From Lethocerus indicus (lineage: Eukaryota > Arthropoda > Insecta > Hemiptera > Belostomatidae), in assembly GCA_019843655.1 (NCBI GenBank), contig JACDQD010000005.1, positions 26,794,954 to 26,858,953 on the forward strand: a stretch of DNA of 64,000 bases, given 5' to 3'. Position 1 is the stretch's first letter. Every line of letters begins with the position of its first letter. The notes below the pieces were generated by a model that had not been told where the DNA came from, made no database searches, and saw only the letters and a list, made by a program, of their open reading frames with translations. A program made the position numbers and the translations under genes. This document shows, one piece after another, positions 50,888 through 64,000 of this stretch.

Positions 50888-53504
50888 CTGAAACATCAAA
50901 CAACAGCTAGAAACATAGCAACTAAACGTGCACACAATCATCGCAATCAGGTGGACCACCGCCTTTCCATTAAGTAATCATAATTGTAACATCGGGGAAA
51001 CTAACAATAAGGACGTTATTTCTATCTGAATTAGTTTATTACAAGATGAAAATGTCAGTTTAAAGACCAAATTAAAGTTAGTTGGAAATATTGAGTTTTG
51101 AACCGGTTTCTGTTAAACTAAAATATGATCATATCATGGTCTTCAATTACTGATGCGTGTTTTTATTTTCAATGACCCCGTGCGCCCCTAATAATTTAAA
51201 CCCAATGTTTATATTTTCGGTTTCTTCGAGAACTGAGGACTTCCATAATGCCCGATGTTTGTAAAATCACCTCGTATTAAATAGTCTAACAAAGTTTGGT
51301 ACGAAATGTTTTCTTCAAAAATAAGGAACCGGAGTCGGAAAGTTGTGGCACAAATTGAAATTATTGTGATCTTGCTTTATCCGCCGAGCTTTTATCGCTG
51401 TTGAGATGAAATACATATCTTGTCTCGTGAAAATAACGAGGTATCTTCAATGGTCTGAGCGGAAGGAGGTCTGGTAGAGCAAACGAGACAAAGGGTGGGC
51501 CCGCCCCTGTAGTCACAAGATACAAGAGGACTCCATCGATAAACCAATATAACGAACCGCTGTAGAGAGGCGAAACAAAACGCGACCTTTTTATTTCTTC
51601 CTAATTGGAAAACACCGATATTCCTTTTAGTTTTTATTGTTTCTTTTTAATTTATAGGAATCAAAGAACATTCCGACGATACCGGACGTCATCGTCACGT
51701 TTCTTGATAAAATTCAATATAATGACTTCAGTTAAACCGATAGTATTACTACACGGTAAATAAATTAGAACTAGAATATAACCAGTATGATTATTTCGAA
51801 CCACTATCTTGAGAAGTAATGACAGAATGTCTTGTAACAATTACACAATTACTAATGACTGGGAAAATTAATATTAGATATAACCCTCGATGTTACTATG
51901 CGTGGATATTTTAAAATATTGATCATAACAGAATCCAGACACAGTCAGAAAACAATAAAGAATAAAGAAGTAATATTGACTTCAAGTTCGAGGAGTTCGA
52001 TTTTAATTAACCTGTAAAGCGATTTTCTACCTAACTTGTTTGATCACAAGATAGATGAAAAATTAAAAAATAGTTAAAAACCAGTCGTCTGGCAGAATGA
52101 GAAAGAAAATTCACGCGTGATTAATTTTATTATTATTGCTGTTCGATATAATTAATTAAAACGCAATAAATGTTTACTTAATTAAATTTTATTTTATCGT
52201 TTTTATCGATGAATTCCCGAGGCACGTTGGGGGTGTGTTACATCGATTTAACTGGAGGCTGAATTTGACGTCCCCCATTCAACTGTGAGCTGGCCGCCGA
52301 GGTCGGTAAAAATCCCCGACCGTGTTTGTATTATTTTTGCGCCGAGCAAAAAAAAGGAGTAGAAAAACCGAAAAAGGGCAAAAGAGTGCGCATTTTATGC
52401 AAAAAGTTACATCAAATTTTCCTATTCCGCCGCGGCACGTGATCCAATAAAACAGGAGATTGCTAGGAAGAGAAGGGGGTGGTGGTAGTGGGAGGTTCTC
52501 TCCAGATCTGAAAAAGTTTCCACTCTCTTAGTCCCTCCAGCCGGAAATATATAAGTTTTGTCCCTGAGGCCAAACGTCCCACTTCACGTGCATACCTTTC
52601 CGACGTCCGACAGCCTTCTATCTCATCGTCAACGTTTCTGGACCCACTTCCAGTGTACAGAGTTTTTCAATTACAAAATTACACTTAAAGGACGAATTAA
52701 CCGTGAAAATATAAGTATATACAAATAGGATATACAATATATGCTTATCACTCAGGCAGCACGTTACATCTCTTATTAATTAAATTCCGTTATTTTGTCC
52801 GAAGTATTATTACGTTACAAATATACCTTACTAATATATTTCGGATTTCCTGTCAGAGTAGCTAGTAGAACGGGGTTTACTCTATTGCCAATGAAACTGA
52901 CAATTGGCGAGAAACTCAATTATAATAATTAACTCCCACTTCCCGTTCTAGACCGCCAGAACGGTTTCGGATTCTTCACATCCGCAATTGCATTGTTCCG
53001 TAATTTAATGAGGTATGCTGATTACGGATAGTTTTTGTTTTTTTATTAGAGTGGACTATCCCGTCCAAACCTGACCAGGATTTTCAAAACGGGACAGATA
53101 AACCGTTTATAACCAAACATGCGAGGGGGGAGGAGGAAAAATATTAAATGTTGGTACCCAGAGGCCACAGAAATCTATTAACGCTTTCCGGCTGTGGATA
53201 AATTAAAAGAAAATATTACCCAGAAGTGTGTAGGGATGAAGGAGGAGGCGCGATTCGTATACTCTGGACGGGTTTTAACCCGACGCTTTCTGAGCCGCGT
53301 TAGTGACAATATATTGTCGTTGACCCCCGTCCTCCCCCTCTACCTCCAACCCCCGCCATCCAACCAGGTTTGATGTATTCGCCAATATCGTCGGTCGGTA
53401 AGGTCGGCGGGAGGGAGGGAGAGAGAGGGGGGCAGATTTATCTGGGGCGATATTTTTGTTGGGGGCCGGCGCTACTGAAATATGTTCCTTATCTTGGGCA
53501 CATG

Positions 53505-53527
53505 CTCTCTCTCTCTCTCTCTCTCTC
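53505..53527 (+). repeat. (CT)n microsatellite
   Basis: An uninterrupted CT run. Confidence 0.95.
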
Positions 53528-54348
53528 ACTCCGTGCTCTAGCCCTGCCCAACCGCAATCACCGCAATACCACCCTCTCACACCCAAACTTCGCACCGGCC
53601 CCGGTTCAATCCGACGGTCGGACTTCGGACCGATCTTCCTATGCCGCTTCGGCAACAGAACGGCGGCCCGACTAATTGATGAGCGATACTCGGTGGATTG
53701 TCTACTCTTGAAGATAATCTCTGAAAGATAGTACTCTGCAGTATTATCTACAATTGAATAATGCATTTTATACAGTTGAAAGCCGATAAAGGGTAGCTAA
53801 AAGGGTATTTCAGCGATAGAGGACAGTGGTTAGAATAATAGTACTTAACATTTCTGGAACATAGCTGGATTGTAAGTGCAGTAATTTCTGTTTATACTTG
53901 CTCAATTGTTCTTTGTCACTAATTCTCTTGGAATATGGAAAACCCTGCTGTCGTTTAATATTCCATTGTGGCTGATTTATCCATCACTGCATCAGTTTTT
54001 TCAACCTACCAACGGAAAGCTCGATATTCGGTGAACAGCCAAGATTGGTCTAGCACTATCAAAGTTAGCCTTAAGAAACGGGATATTATATCAGGTATTA
54101 GAACTGCATTTTTTACGCATAATTAGCGGTGATAATTAATGGTTTTATTCGGCTAGCGACTAGGAGCATATCAATCAACGAAAGTTCGAAACAATCGACC
54201 GGATGCTCCTCGGTACCGAACATAATTAGACTTGTTCAGACGGGGAAGATAAAAGAAGATTCTTCATAAAACAAGATCTCAAGGAAGTGCATTATCATGC
54301 TCCCCTATTATTATACTGCAGCTCTAGCCAGAGTTCGGTACTCTGGAG

Positions 54349-54415
54349 TGAGAGAGACAGAGAGAGAGGGAGGGAGAGAGAGAGAGAGAGGGAGGGAGAG
54401 AAAGAGAGAGAGAGG

Positions 54416-54481
<66 letters not shown>

Positions 54482-54485
54482 TAGA
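54349..54485 (+). repeat. Long interrupted (GA)n tract
   Basis: GA runs broken by regularly recurring GGGAGGGA units span about 135 bp. They suggest slippage or duplication of a longer GAGA/GGGA unit. The Arg/Glu frames read here are artefacts of this repeat. Confidence 0.95.
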
Positions 54486-55910
54486 GTCGGCTCGAATATT
54501 CTTGAACTTGTGTACGCTTGAAAGGTCGGGTGTGGGTGAGAGGGGGGTCATTAAAAACACAGGAAACTAAAGAGAGTAAATTTTACGATAATTGCGCGGA
54601 GTCTTCATAGAAAAAGAAGTCACAATTCAAAACTGTCGGCGGTGTACTTAATAATGCAAAGTTCTACTCCCCCGTTTTATGATTTAAGTTTTACTACTGT
54701 TCAGCACCGGCTGCCGGGGTTGTAAAAATTAAGCACGTCTTCGCGACGGGAGAGTTTCTCATCATACTTGGAAAATTGTCCGTTGTAAAATCATCATTGT
54801 TCGCCAATCCGTCTAATCATTGTAGATCCGTCTAATCTATATATGTATATATATAAATATTCTTCTATTTAAGAACACACTTTTCTTGGATCAGGAACAA
54901 AAATATTGTCTGAAATACCTGTTTTGCTGTCCTTAAACATGCCTCAGTTTTTACAATAGAACACATAACGATTGCGTAATGTAGCCGACGTCATTATGTA
55001 TCTAAGTAATAATGTTATTGACATATTCCTATTGACCTATTATCGCTTATGTCCCCTACAGGCACTGAGATTAATGCCCAGGAATATCACTTATGTGGGC
55101 ACACGTCAGCATTGACACCACCTATGATGATTAAATACTGATCTCTAATTTAATTCTAGCCGAAATTCTCCCTCACTGCGGAGAGAATTTCTTGCCTTTA
55201 ACTGGTTGCCGTGAATTGAAAGAAATATCCGGCCAAAAAACCCATGCAGAAATAAAAACCAAAATCCGGAAATTTAACCCAAATCTTGTCAATGATACAA
55301 ACCAGGTATTAAAAAATAACAAGAAATGTGATCATTATTACTAGTAAACCAAGTTAGGCTAATATTTCTTTGTTTAAATTCCGTCTTAGTACCTAAGCCA
55401 GACATAATGCCATAATCAACCCATCATCTTTAAATTCGGTACTTTAAATTCGAAGTTTCTAATTTAAGATTTGTGTATTAAAATTTTGGAATGTGAATAC
55501 CGTATTATACCCGCTTTTGTGGTTCTACAGCATTCCAGCACGCAGTAACCTGACTAGCATTAAACGTGTACTTCAGCAGTATACACTCACTATACTAAAA
55601 ATACTTGGAGGTACTTCCATTATTCTGACGTTGTTAGCACAAGACTACTGACAATTTACTAATTAAGATTTTCACCTACGTACAATTAGATATAAATTAT
55701 CCCCAATTTACCGACGAATATAGAGTACTTGACTGTCTCACTACATTATCAATCAAACAGGAAAATGATTAAAAAAACAGGGAAATTGATCGGTTTTTTC
55801 TTCTACAACCGCACTTTCTAGGAGAGCGCACGACATACACCTTCATCATCAGGTTATAAATAAAGCCGACAGAAATACTCATATCACACGATCGTATGAT
55901 ATACCCGCAT

Positions 55911-55954
55911 ATATCTGCCATGACAAATGGAGAGCTCTACCACTTGAGTAATGA
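55911..55954 (-). mobile_element. Possible tRNA-like SINE fragment (A-box half)
   Basis: On the minus strand ACTCAAGTGGTAGAGCTCTC resembles the D-arm of a tRNA, with an A-box-like GTGGTAGAGC. A stem-like CCATTTGTCATGG follows. No good B box is seen downstream. It may be a degraded SINE or chance. Confidence 0.3.
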
Positions 55955-56709
55955 CTATCGATTTCAATCAACAATCTGCATTGTCCGGGCAGACAAGAGC
56001 CCGGCGAAGCAGGAGGCGTTTTCTTATGAGAGGAAACGAGATGAAGGGCCCAAAGTGAACTAGAAGGGGGAGGGCTGGAGAGAGTGAGAGGAGGGGGGGA
56101 GAAAATTGAATATTCGCATTATGATTTATAGCTCCGCTCTGGCCGATTGAGGAGGAGGAAAGCCCCAGTGCTGAGGCCCACGACCAAGGCAACAGATAAT
56201 GTTTACGGCAAAACTGAGATCCTCATATTTTATCTAGAACTAATTTATTGCTCTGTGGTTGAAATATCCCGAAGGATTTTATTAAATTACTTATTAACGA
56301 TTAACATGTTTGTAAGCGTGTGAGGATCTGCGAGGATTAGTGGGATCATAATAATCAACGATAGTTTGTAAATTTCCAAATTAAAGGATATTTTATATCA
56401 TGCAAGAAAGAGGATATTTCGTTTTGAAAAATTTTCCCTGGTAAATTCGGTATTCTCATCAAACAATTGTGATTTGGACAATATTAAAAATACTTCTACC
56501 CATTATACTTAGATGGAATGTAGCATGCAACACGTTCAATACACGTTCACGTGTAGGAGATATCGTGTACAATTTAATAAAGAAATTTCGACCACCCTTC
56601 ATTTGTTACTATTTTTTTCTGTATACAGAGAAGGGCATAAAGAATAAGGGTACGACCGGTACCGGTATGAAGTAAAGCGATAGGGGTGCCCTGTAGGTAG
56701 GTGGACCTA

Positions 56710-56733
56710 GGGGGGAGGGGGAGGGAGGGAGGG
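56710..56733 (+). other. G-quadruplex-capable tract
   Basis: Five G runs (6, 5, 3, 3, 3) are separated by single A bases. Confidence 0.75.
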
Positions 56734-58563
56734 CCTTGGTATCGATTTGGGCCAGGGCCAGGACCCCTCAGAGGAGAGGAGGTGTGGCCACCTCGTTAAT
56801 GAGGGCCACATACCTCAAACCTACCCCGATTGCGGTATACACAGCTCTAATTAGGATATATATACAGCTGGGTGTACCGGCTATAATACCTCTCCATGGG
56901 AGAAACCTTTTGGCAAGAATGTGCCCACGTTGAAAAGGAATACATTAGCTCAGGATTAAAGGTTGAGTTGGGTGGGGATCCACCCGGCCGTTTAACTCCA
57001 AAAAAATCCAATAATTGCAATCTATAATCTGCCCTCCTCGCGTCACTTTCCCGAAAATACCGAGCGCCGCCTTCAGAGGCCACATGATATCCTCAATATC
57101 TACTAAGGGCAGGAGCAGGAGTACATCTCCACTCAATGTTATCAATGTTATACAATATAGTACATCAGCGAGGGGAGATGGCTGAAGCAAGCACGGGGGT
57201 TAATACCCTCTTTGATGGTCCATCGACTTGTCGCCGATATTGACATAAAATGTGAACTTCCGAGAACGCCTCCTGTACGCTACCTGAGTAGGGTCCTTCT
57301 GTCCTCTGGTGGCTTACTGTCGCTAACTCATACATATTTAATGAATCGTGTATCGGTGGCGTTATACTGCGGTACGTGAATGTTTTTCCTTCTGGAGCCG
57401 CATTAAATGTCTCATGAACTGAACGTGAAACATGTGCCATATCGGACGGGCTTGCGCCCTCGCCTCGGCCGTCCCGTCAACCCTTGATCGAGCACCGGCG
57501 TGTTTTTCCCGAGTTTAAATCCCATCCGAACACACAGTTAACATGGCGAGACGCTGGAACGTGCCCTGCATTATAATTTGAAGGAAGCCGGAGAGAAACC
57601 CAAGGAACATGTCATCAGCTTATAGAGACGACCTAAAGGGGGGCCCCGGCTCATTTAAACAAGCATCCCAGATCTAACTAAACTAAACTCCTGGGGCCAC
57701 ATATTTGCGCTGAGTTGGGCGTAGACAAATACGAGCTGCTTTCAGTAGGGGGAGGGGGGAGGCCAAATGTTGTCGGTTATTCCCTGTTGATAGCGTGGGT
57801 AATGTAATAAGAGTAATTCAGTCGATCGGGTATTACTGGAAGTGTCTCAAACTTGGTGGCGTTGATCGCGATGCCGTCAAGTTTGATCTCACAGAGTCAA
57901 ATTCATCTGATCATCAATTACAAACTCGTAGCGGGAAATAAACTGAAGTTGGTAAATTCGTATCCTGTCCCGATACTAACTCGATCAATTCCAGAATGGC
58001 ACAGTAACACGAAATCGTATTTTAAATCGGTCAACCTCAACCAATATGTGTTCAGTTTGCAATCTTTACGCTCGCATAAAGAACAAAAACGAATTATCCC
58101 CCCTCTAAAATCTGTACTAAGTTCGTAACTCGCCTTTCTTCTTTCGAGGCTAACGGTTATAATAAGTCTTGAACCTGCATAATTCACTAACAACCCAAAC
58201 CAGGCGGTAAAAAAAAACATTCCTACAAAATTTCTCACCCCGTTTATTTTCTGAGCGAGGACAATCAATTACCGGGAGGAGAAGAAATAGAAAAAAAAGA
58301 AAAACGAAATGAAATTATTCCCCCCCTCGCTTTTTCCCCGTTCTTTAAAACTGTTACCGGAGAGTGTGGCCGGCGTTCGGCCGCGGCCAGTTGGGCCTTT
58401 TTATTCACCGAATACTAATCCGGCTTCTTCCAGCGCGGCTCTTTGTCCCTTTTCTCCAGTTCCGTGCCTCCTCCTTTCAGTCTTTTGTTTTAATTTATGC
58501 GAGTAATTACAGCGTTCCCGGCCCGGCAGTAAAGACCGAATGGGAGTAGACGACGGAGAGAAA

Positions 58564-58597
58564 GCGGAAGAGGAAGAAGAAGAAGAGAAAGAAGAAG
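58564..58597 (+). repeat. GAA/GGA purine run
   Basis: GGAAGAGGAAGAAGAAGAAG and onward; nearly all purine with a 3-bp period. Confidence 0.8.
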
Positions 58598-59664
58598 TGC
58601 CTTCGTTTCTTGGAGTGGCCCCAGATCCCCCTTTTGATTCTTTCCTTCTGTTCGTGACGAAAATGCTTAGCAGTTTTAATGATACTCCACGCTGATACCC
58701 TGTGGATTCGCCTATTAAATATGGAACAATAGGGAGCAAATTATATTTTTTTTTCTCTTCCATACCGATTTCCTGCAATTTACGCTGTCTAGGGATAATG
58801 TAAACTGTAAATGTGAAAATATGAATAGTGTTTATAATTTAGTAATGTCATCCGGTTCCCAAAGATAAAACTGATGTCCTCGTAATATCTTAGTGCGTTT
58901 TGAGTACGACATAAATATCGAAAACTTTTTTGATTCAATTATGGAACTTTTGGATTCAATAACTGAACCATATTTAAGCAACAGTTTTTTTTATCTCTCC
59001 ACTTATTTAATGGCCCAGTTATACGGGAGGTGTAAGGAACTGTATACGCTTACGAAGCGTATGAGTAGGTCATAACTCCACCTCCTAGAAACAGTTTTAT
59101 AGCTAGGAAACTGTTGTACACATCTTAGGACGTACGATGCAAATCGTTGTTTTAATGAAACGTAGTTTTTATGATGACGGGAAGACAAACGAACAACGAG
59201 ACTGAGACATCACCAAGGAAAACGAAAATTGTCAAGTGAAACTAATGATAAGTTACAACGGGAAATGTGCAAGTTAAACGAGGGAAAGTATGGAAAGGAG
59301 ATTGTAATTGAATGAATCATGACGCTTCATTTGAACATCGCTGCGGATTCCGAAAGGCCCGACTCGGACAAAAGTGATGGGCCGGAAAACTTGGTTGAAG
59401 AATATAAAAGTTAAAATAAAAGGGAACGCGAAAAGAAGGGAACTCAACTTTGTACCCAACTTTGTCTCTTCAGGCTCACTTTAGGAGTTCCGAATTTATT
59501 TTCAAGCCTCCATCCACGAATATTGGCGCACCAATAAAATATTAGCAATTTCACCAGGTCTTATAATATATTAAAAGCAATAAAAAAATTATTAATTTTG
59601 TTGTTACTATAAATGAATGCTGTCGTTAATTATTGAAAACGGAATTTGGTTCTTTTCCCGAAGA

Positions 59665-59702
59665 TATACGATCCGGGTGCGAATCCCAATGGGGTATCAC
59701 GC
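59665..59702 (+). mobile_element. Possible tRNA-like SINE fragment (B-box half)
   Basis: GGTGCGAATCCC (59676-59687) differs from the B-box consensus at one position and is followed by a G-rich 3' half resembling an acceptor side. No convincing A box lies upstream, so it may be a 5'-truncated tRNA-derived element. Confidence 0.35.
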
Positions 59703-60939
59703 AATTTTCATTCAATTAATAATTTCAATCAACCACGAAAGAAGCTCATAAACTTCTGTATACTCATTAGAATATAGTTCAATAATTTTTCCTTAACAAC
59801 TGTATCAGATCTAGTGAATTTATAATGCTGCCAGATTCCATATATGTGGGGAGAGTCCTGTATATATAATGAGAGTAGCTTCCGGGAAAAAGAGTTATTA
59901 AAGGGAAAATATCTAAGTCATGGACGCAGCACATGAACTTAGTCATGCACCTAATTGTTAAACAGACTGGGGTAACCGCGTGTAGCTGATTTAACACGAA
60001 GTTAACATTAAAGTAAAATTAATGAAACTACTACCGATTAAGTCGATTAATACCGGTTACTTAAGAATAGATTGTCCTTTAGACGTTGTATTTAAGGACT
60101 GCCTTAGTGACCTGGCGGGAAGCCTGTATTACACGAGTGCGTGTCGGGTTTAGCCTATATCGCACGGGGATCTTCGCCTTATCTCGGCAAGAGATTGTGG
60201 CCCCCGCTCTGTTTGCGCCGTGAATTTCTCCATCAACCGAACCCGCCCCTTGCCACTATCGGCAACGAAATAACTCGTGCGTTAGAACACACTCTTCCCT
60301 AATATTTTCCACTGTTTCCATTTACTTGCACTAAAATCACCAGAGGACAAAAATAACTCTATTGAAATAAAATAAAGATTTTAGTTTAAATACAATTAAA
60401 CTGGCTTCCCTTTGAAACTATGTTAGTTTTTATTACGTTAATTTTGAATTATTATTAAATTATCGTTAACTATTAACGCTCGCCTTATTAAACACTTAAA
60501 CACAACAGTTAGTGCCTCCTTTCGGAGATTATGAAGAATGTCCTTCTTTTCGCTTTCTAATTCTTGGTTTTATTTTCTGTCCGGCACCGGAAAGTGCGGA
60601 GGATATTTTCCTTAAGGTGAAGACTTCATGAAGACGTAAGGTCCTGGGGAATAACGTCGCCGATTTTCTGACTCCTTTGTTGGAACGGAGGGCTGATCAG
60701 AACACGGAGGGTAGTGTGCTAGCTCCTGCGGGCGGTTAGTCTCAATTAATGTGCGCGGGCTGTGCATGCCCAACTCAACAATAGTGTTCACCGTTCCGTC
60801 TCAGAGTGTTGGCCGGGTAGGCACAATGCACGGCCGCCCCCACCGCCCTCGGGCGTAAATCAGCCATCCCCCCAGCATCATACGCGCCCAACAATCCACA
60901 CCACACATCCTGCAGACATACCGTCGGCACAATAGAGAG

Positions 60940-60942
<3 letters not shown>

Positions 60943-61035
<93 letters not shown>
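60943..61035 (+). repeat. Long perfect (GA)n microsatellite
   Basis: About 93 bp of uninterrupted GA. The Ser/Leu frames read on the minus strand are artefacts of it. Confidence 0.97.
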
Positions 61036-61038
<3 letters not shown>

Positions 61039-63869
61039 GTCTCAAACATACAGCTGGGGGGGACATTGGCCCGAAAATCACCTTCCAGAACTTGTCCGAC
61101 CAAGAAACGTAGGATAACAGGCCCACCCACTCTAGGACCAGGAAAAGATTTGGTCAAACCGGGAATATCTAGTTATAACGGATGCATTGGATTTATGTCC
61201 CAGGCCAAACAGGGGTGGGCAGGAATTGGGTGAATTGGTCGGAAAGGAGGAAAAGTAATCATAAGGAAAATTCGCGAACAGCAGTCAAGGCCAAGATAAA
61301 ATCATATTTTTCAGAAAATTAATTTGAAAGAACCCGACGCCAGAAGATATGAAAGCAAAACATCACATATATCAACCAAACGAGGGAACTTCCTAACCTG
61401 AAATATGCTTTAGAAATAATCTTTAAATATAGAAATATTTTTACACTAATTTAGGACGTAATATTTAATAATTATATTTGAGTATGTTATATTTTTCGCC
61501 TATATCCGGGTAGTTTTCCTCTTCATATTGACTAAATGAACTTTATGACTCAATTGTTTGCTTTTGGGTTAAACCGGTTTCGGTATCTCTTTCCTATTAG
61601 ACACGAAAAAATCACGAAACCGTAAATATAAACCCGAAACACGTTGGATAACCTAGAATTCCATATTTCACAAGGGTTTTGTTGATCATTACTCGTGCGA
61701 TTTTCTAGTGCACACTATAGCGTTATATCGGTTAGGCGGTAGGGGGGGTGTTCAGTGGTGAAAATGTTTACAATGTCTGGGGCCGTGCGTGTTTACCGTC
61801 TGTCGTGGGGGCCCCGGCCTCCGCCCGCCCTCCGAGGGGCGTAGCTAATTAGGGCGCTGTGCAGCGTGAAATAATATATCGGAGCCCTGTACTGGTGGAG
61901 CCCCGTACAGTCAGGACATGTAACGAGAGAAGGAAGGAAGATAGAACAGTTTTAAGAGACGGCCATAGAGAGAGAATGAGATACTAGTGAAAGGTCAGAG
62001 GTGGTCTTATGGGACAAAGCAGACCCCGAAAAGCGGCTCGCTCAAACCGGTCCCTGAATTATCAAAAAGCGGGGCTACCCCCAGCCGGCTGAATGGGGAA
62101 ACACCATCAAAATTGATGACCGAGCATTTATTAGAGGGAGAGCTCCCGCGCTCAACTCCCATGGTCACGTATTACATATAACATAGACAGAAAGGGCCAG
62201 AGTGGATCCCAGAGATCTACACCGGAGCGCACAGAAAATATGTTTCCTAGAGCGCGGTCGACATTATAAATGTTCGCTGAAATGCCTTATAGAATCGTAT
62301 TTGTTTTATTTGAGATAAGCCACCAAGTAGAGCCACAAAGATGAGGGAATATAACAATTGTATGTAAAAAGTTTATTTAGACTACATTCGTACATATAAG
62401 GACGTCGCACGTACTCCTGAGTTACTGCTCAGTAAGAATCCATGTGATCCCATGTAATTTATAAAAAATGCTTTCACCCATGTCATAAATTAACGTTTCA
62501 ATCGCGGTGACTCTCACTAGCCGAATCATGAACGACTGCCAATAGGGTGGCTTCATGTCATCAGAAAGACTGATTCAAGGTGTGTAAATTTACAAATATA
62601 GAAATCGGTGCAGAAATATTAACAAATTTCTCCAAATTTACGAAACTGTCATATCTAAAAATGATAAATGTGAGGGTCTCACGGGTCGTCTGACAAATGC
62701 GAAAATGCGATCAAATTACTGGCAAATTTCGTTCAGGGTTAATGTAACAGAAGATAATTTTTATCGCGTCCAATACCAGAGTCGGGAGAAAGTTTTTATT
62801 CCTTCCGAGGCAGATAAGAGAATGGGGAAATCATACAAAAGGGAAATACAAAGAAGAAGAAGTGGTATGGGAAAGAACAGAGGGGGAGATCGCGATTTCG
62901 AGTTTTAGACTGGGAAGAAGAAACTCTTCAGTTTGGCGGAAAAGTAGTTTGCGGTGTTTTCCGGATTTCTTTTCGGCGGGGAAATTCGGCTGATCGGGAT
63001 CTCAGCGCCGGCACTACATTTCCGATAAGGGGCGCTAAATGAAAAGGGCCGGTAGTAAATTATACAAGTCGTTTTACTTTCAATTGTGATTTATTTTCCC
63101 CCATGTTGCTTCTATGTGTACTTAGACTGCTTCCATGTGTTATCCTTATAGTCAAAAGATAATTCTGTCTGGACGCATTAGCTAAGATCAGACTGATATA
63201 CCTAAAGGACAATGTACATGCACTACATTATATGTCCAAAAGTAGCAGTTCGTATATGATTCAATATTATTCAAATTGGGGAGAAACTACAGGAAAAATT
63301 CACCGTTCCTAAAATATTCTTAATTAATTGAATCCGTGGGGATCGGTATACTCCTTAAACTAAATTATTTAAACTACTTTTAACAAGAACAAATATCTGT
63401 GTTCGGTCTGAACAATTTAAATGAATGAAACTGGACACTATAGAAAGAAAATATGAGACTAGCTTCACGTTAAAACGCTACGTATTAATTAAATTGCTGC
63501 ATTAATTATATTAATAATTTATTCGTTAACGAATTCATCTCAGTGTTGTATATCGAAGATTTATCTTCGAACAATTTCGGCAAGTAACTTTCCCCCTCCG
63601 TTTTGTTGTAAACTTTATCACTTGGCTGTGTAAAGAGGCGCTCCTTCGCCTACTAAGAAAGTATCTCCCCCACCCGACTATATATTACACAGTGGCTCCG
63701 GAAAAGACGTCGTCGAGATACGGAACCTCGTAAAAAATTGTTTTTACCACGGAAAAACCAAGGGTGGTGGGGCGGGGGGTGGAAAACCGTTTTTCTAAAC
63801 CGGTTCGGCCTCGCCAAACAATCGTTCCACACTCGCCACTCCGTAACGCTCTTTTTTGTCTCTCACCTA

Positions 63870-63876
<7 letters not shown>

Positions 63877-63913
<37 letters not shown>
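63877..63913 (+). repeat. (CT)n microsatellite
   Basis: An uninterrupted CT run near the right edge. Confidence 0.95.
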
Positions 63914-63915
<2 letters not shown>

Positions 63916-64000
63916 GAGTTCCAACACTTCTTGTTATGACATAAGTTTTAAATTAGAAAAGTTACTCCTTTTGGACCGTGACGTCCACGATGGAACGTGG

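Larger units (their letters stand above)
50888..64000 (-). other. Partial intron upstream of exon A (no exon found)
   Basis: The exon A acceptor ends this intron, and its 5' end lies beyond the right edge, so the intron exceeds 13.1 kb. No segment encoding the preceding neuroligin block (a xxNYRLGxLG-type strand) or a signal peptide was recognised. It contains two long (GA)n tracts (54349, 60943), two (CT)n tracts (53505, 63877), a G4-capable tract at 56710, tRNA-like fragments at 55911 and 59665, a (GAA)-rich run at 58564-58597 and a possible fragment of the CTGAAGA repeat family at 61561-61600. The rest is AT-leaning DNA with nothing I can name. Confidence 0.7.

Noticed and set aside
53275..53766. 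163-codon minus-strand frame
   Set aside because: It runs through a (CT)n tract and GC-rich DNA, and shows no recognisable domain and no neuroligin similarity.
54287..54560. Arg/Glu-rich and Ser/Leu-rich frames on both strands
   Set aside because: They are translations of the interrupted (GA)n tract.
60801..61157. 118-codon Ser/Leu-rich minus-strand frame
   Set aside because: Its core is simply the (GA)n microsatellite read in one frame.
50888..64000. Upstream neuroligin exon
   Set aside because: Searched for the strand ending in a Gly codon before FLKTG and for a signal peptide; none seen with a matching donor phase.
1..64000. CRISPR array, bacterial operons, phage or viral genes
   Set aside because: No regularly spaced direct repeats, no long contiguous coding frames and no recognisable viral proteins; the splice-site-bearing exons identify eukaryotic DNA.

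Overview
The window looks like nuclear DNA of an arthropod, most likely an insect. It is AT-leaning and gene-poor, with short diverged repeats, many microsatellites and CG dinucleotides that are not obviously depleted. Its only recognisable coding sequence is split across short GC-rich exons with canonical splice sites. I see no bacterial-style operon, rRNA gene, intact tRNA gene, CRISPR array or intact transposase/reverse transcriptase frame. The insect assignment rests on resemblance of the exons to insect neuroligins and is an inference.

The whole window appears to lie inside one minus-strand gene, a neuroligin (cholinesterase-like cell adhesion protein of synapses). Three consecutive internal exons are present, in transcription order 50699-50887, 43164-43837 and 12927-13078. 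Their reading phases join exactly (1/1, then 0/0) and the 337 encoded residues run through the middle and late part of the esterase-like ectodomain. The signal peptide and N-terminal part, and the rest of the ectodomain, stalk, membrane segment and cytoplasmic tail, were not found and should lie beyond the two ends. The two complete introns are about 6.9 kb and 30.1 kb; flanking intron pieces of about 12.9 kb (downstream) and 13.1 kb (upstream) fill the rest. Two of the three esterase catalytic positions are changed (Ser to Gly, His to Arg), so the protein should be an adhesion molecule and not an enzyme.

The introns hold a family of related repeats, mostly within the 30-kb intron. The best copy (40791-41120) is about 330 bp, has 55-60 bp inverted arms and sits between identical 12-bp direct repeats. 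A 44-bp severely truncated copy of one end (36068-36111) sits between its own 16-18 bp direct repeats. Related fold-back or partial copies lie at 13285-13650, 20472-20500, 42016-42187 and 42836-42960. Several copies share a CTGAAGA...CGAAAC core that resembles a degenerate hammerhead ribozyme core. This repeat family is the most interesting unexplained structure here, although its ribozyme or retroelement nature is a hypothesis. Other items are tRNA-like SINE heads or fragments (23861, 55911, 59665), strong hairpins (3422, 20770, 22901, 33786), G-quadruplex-capable tracts (5720, 47460-47540, 56710) and long (GA)n tracts (54349, 60943).

The remaining open frames are short, lack recognisable domains and often fall in low-complexity DNA; I treat them as chance frames. 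I found no convincing new multi-gene system in this window.
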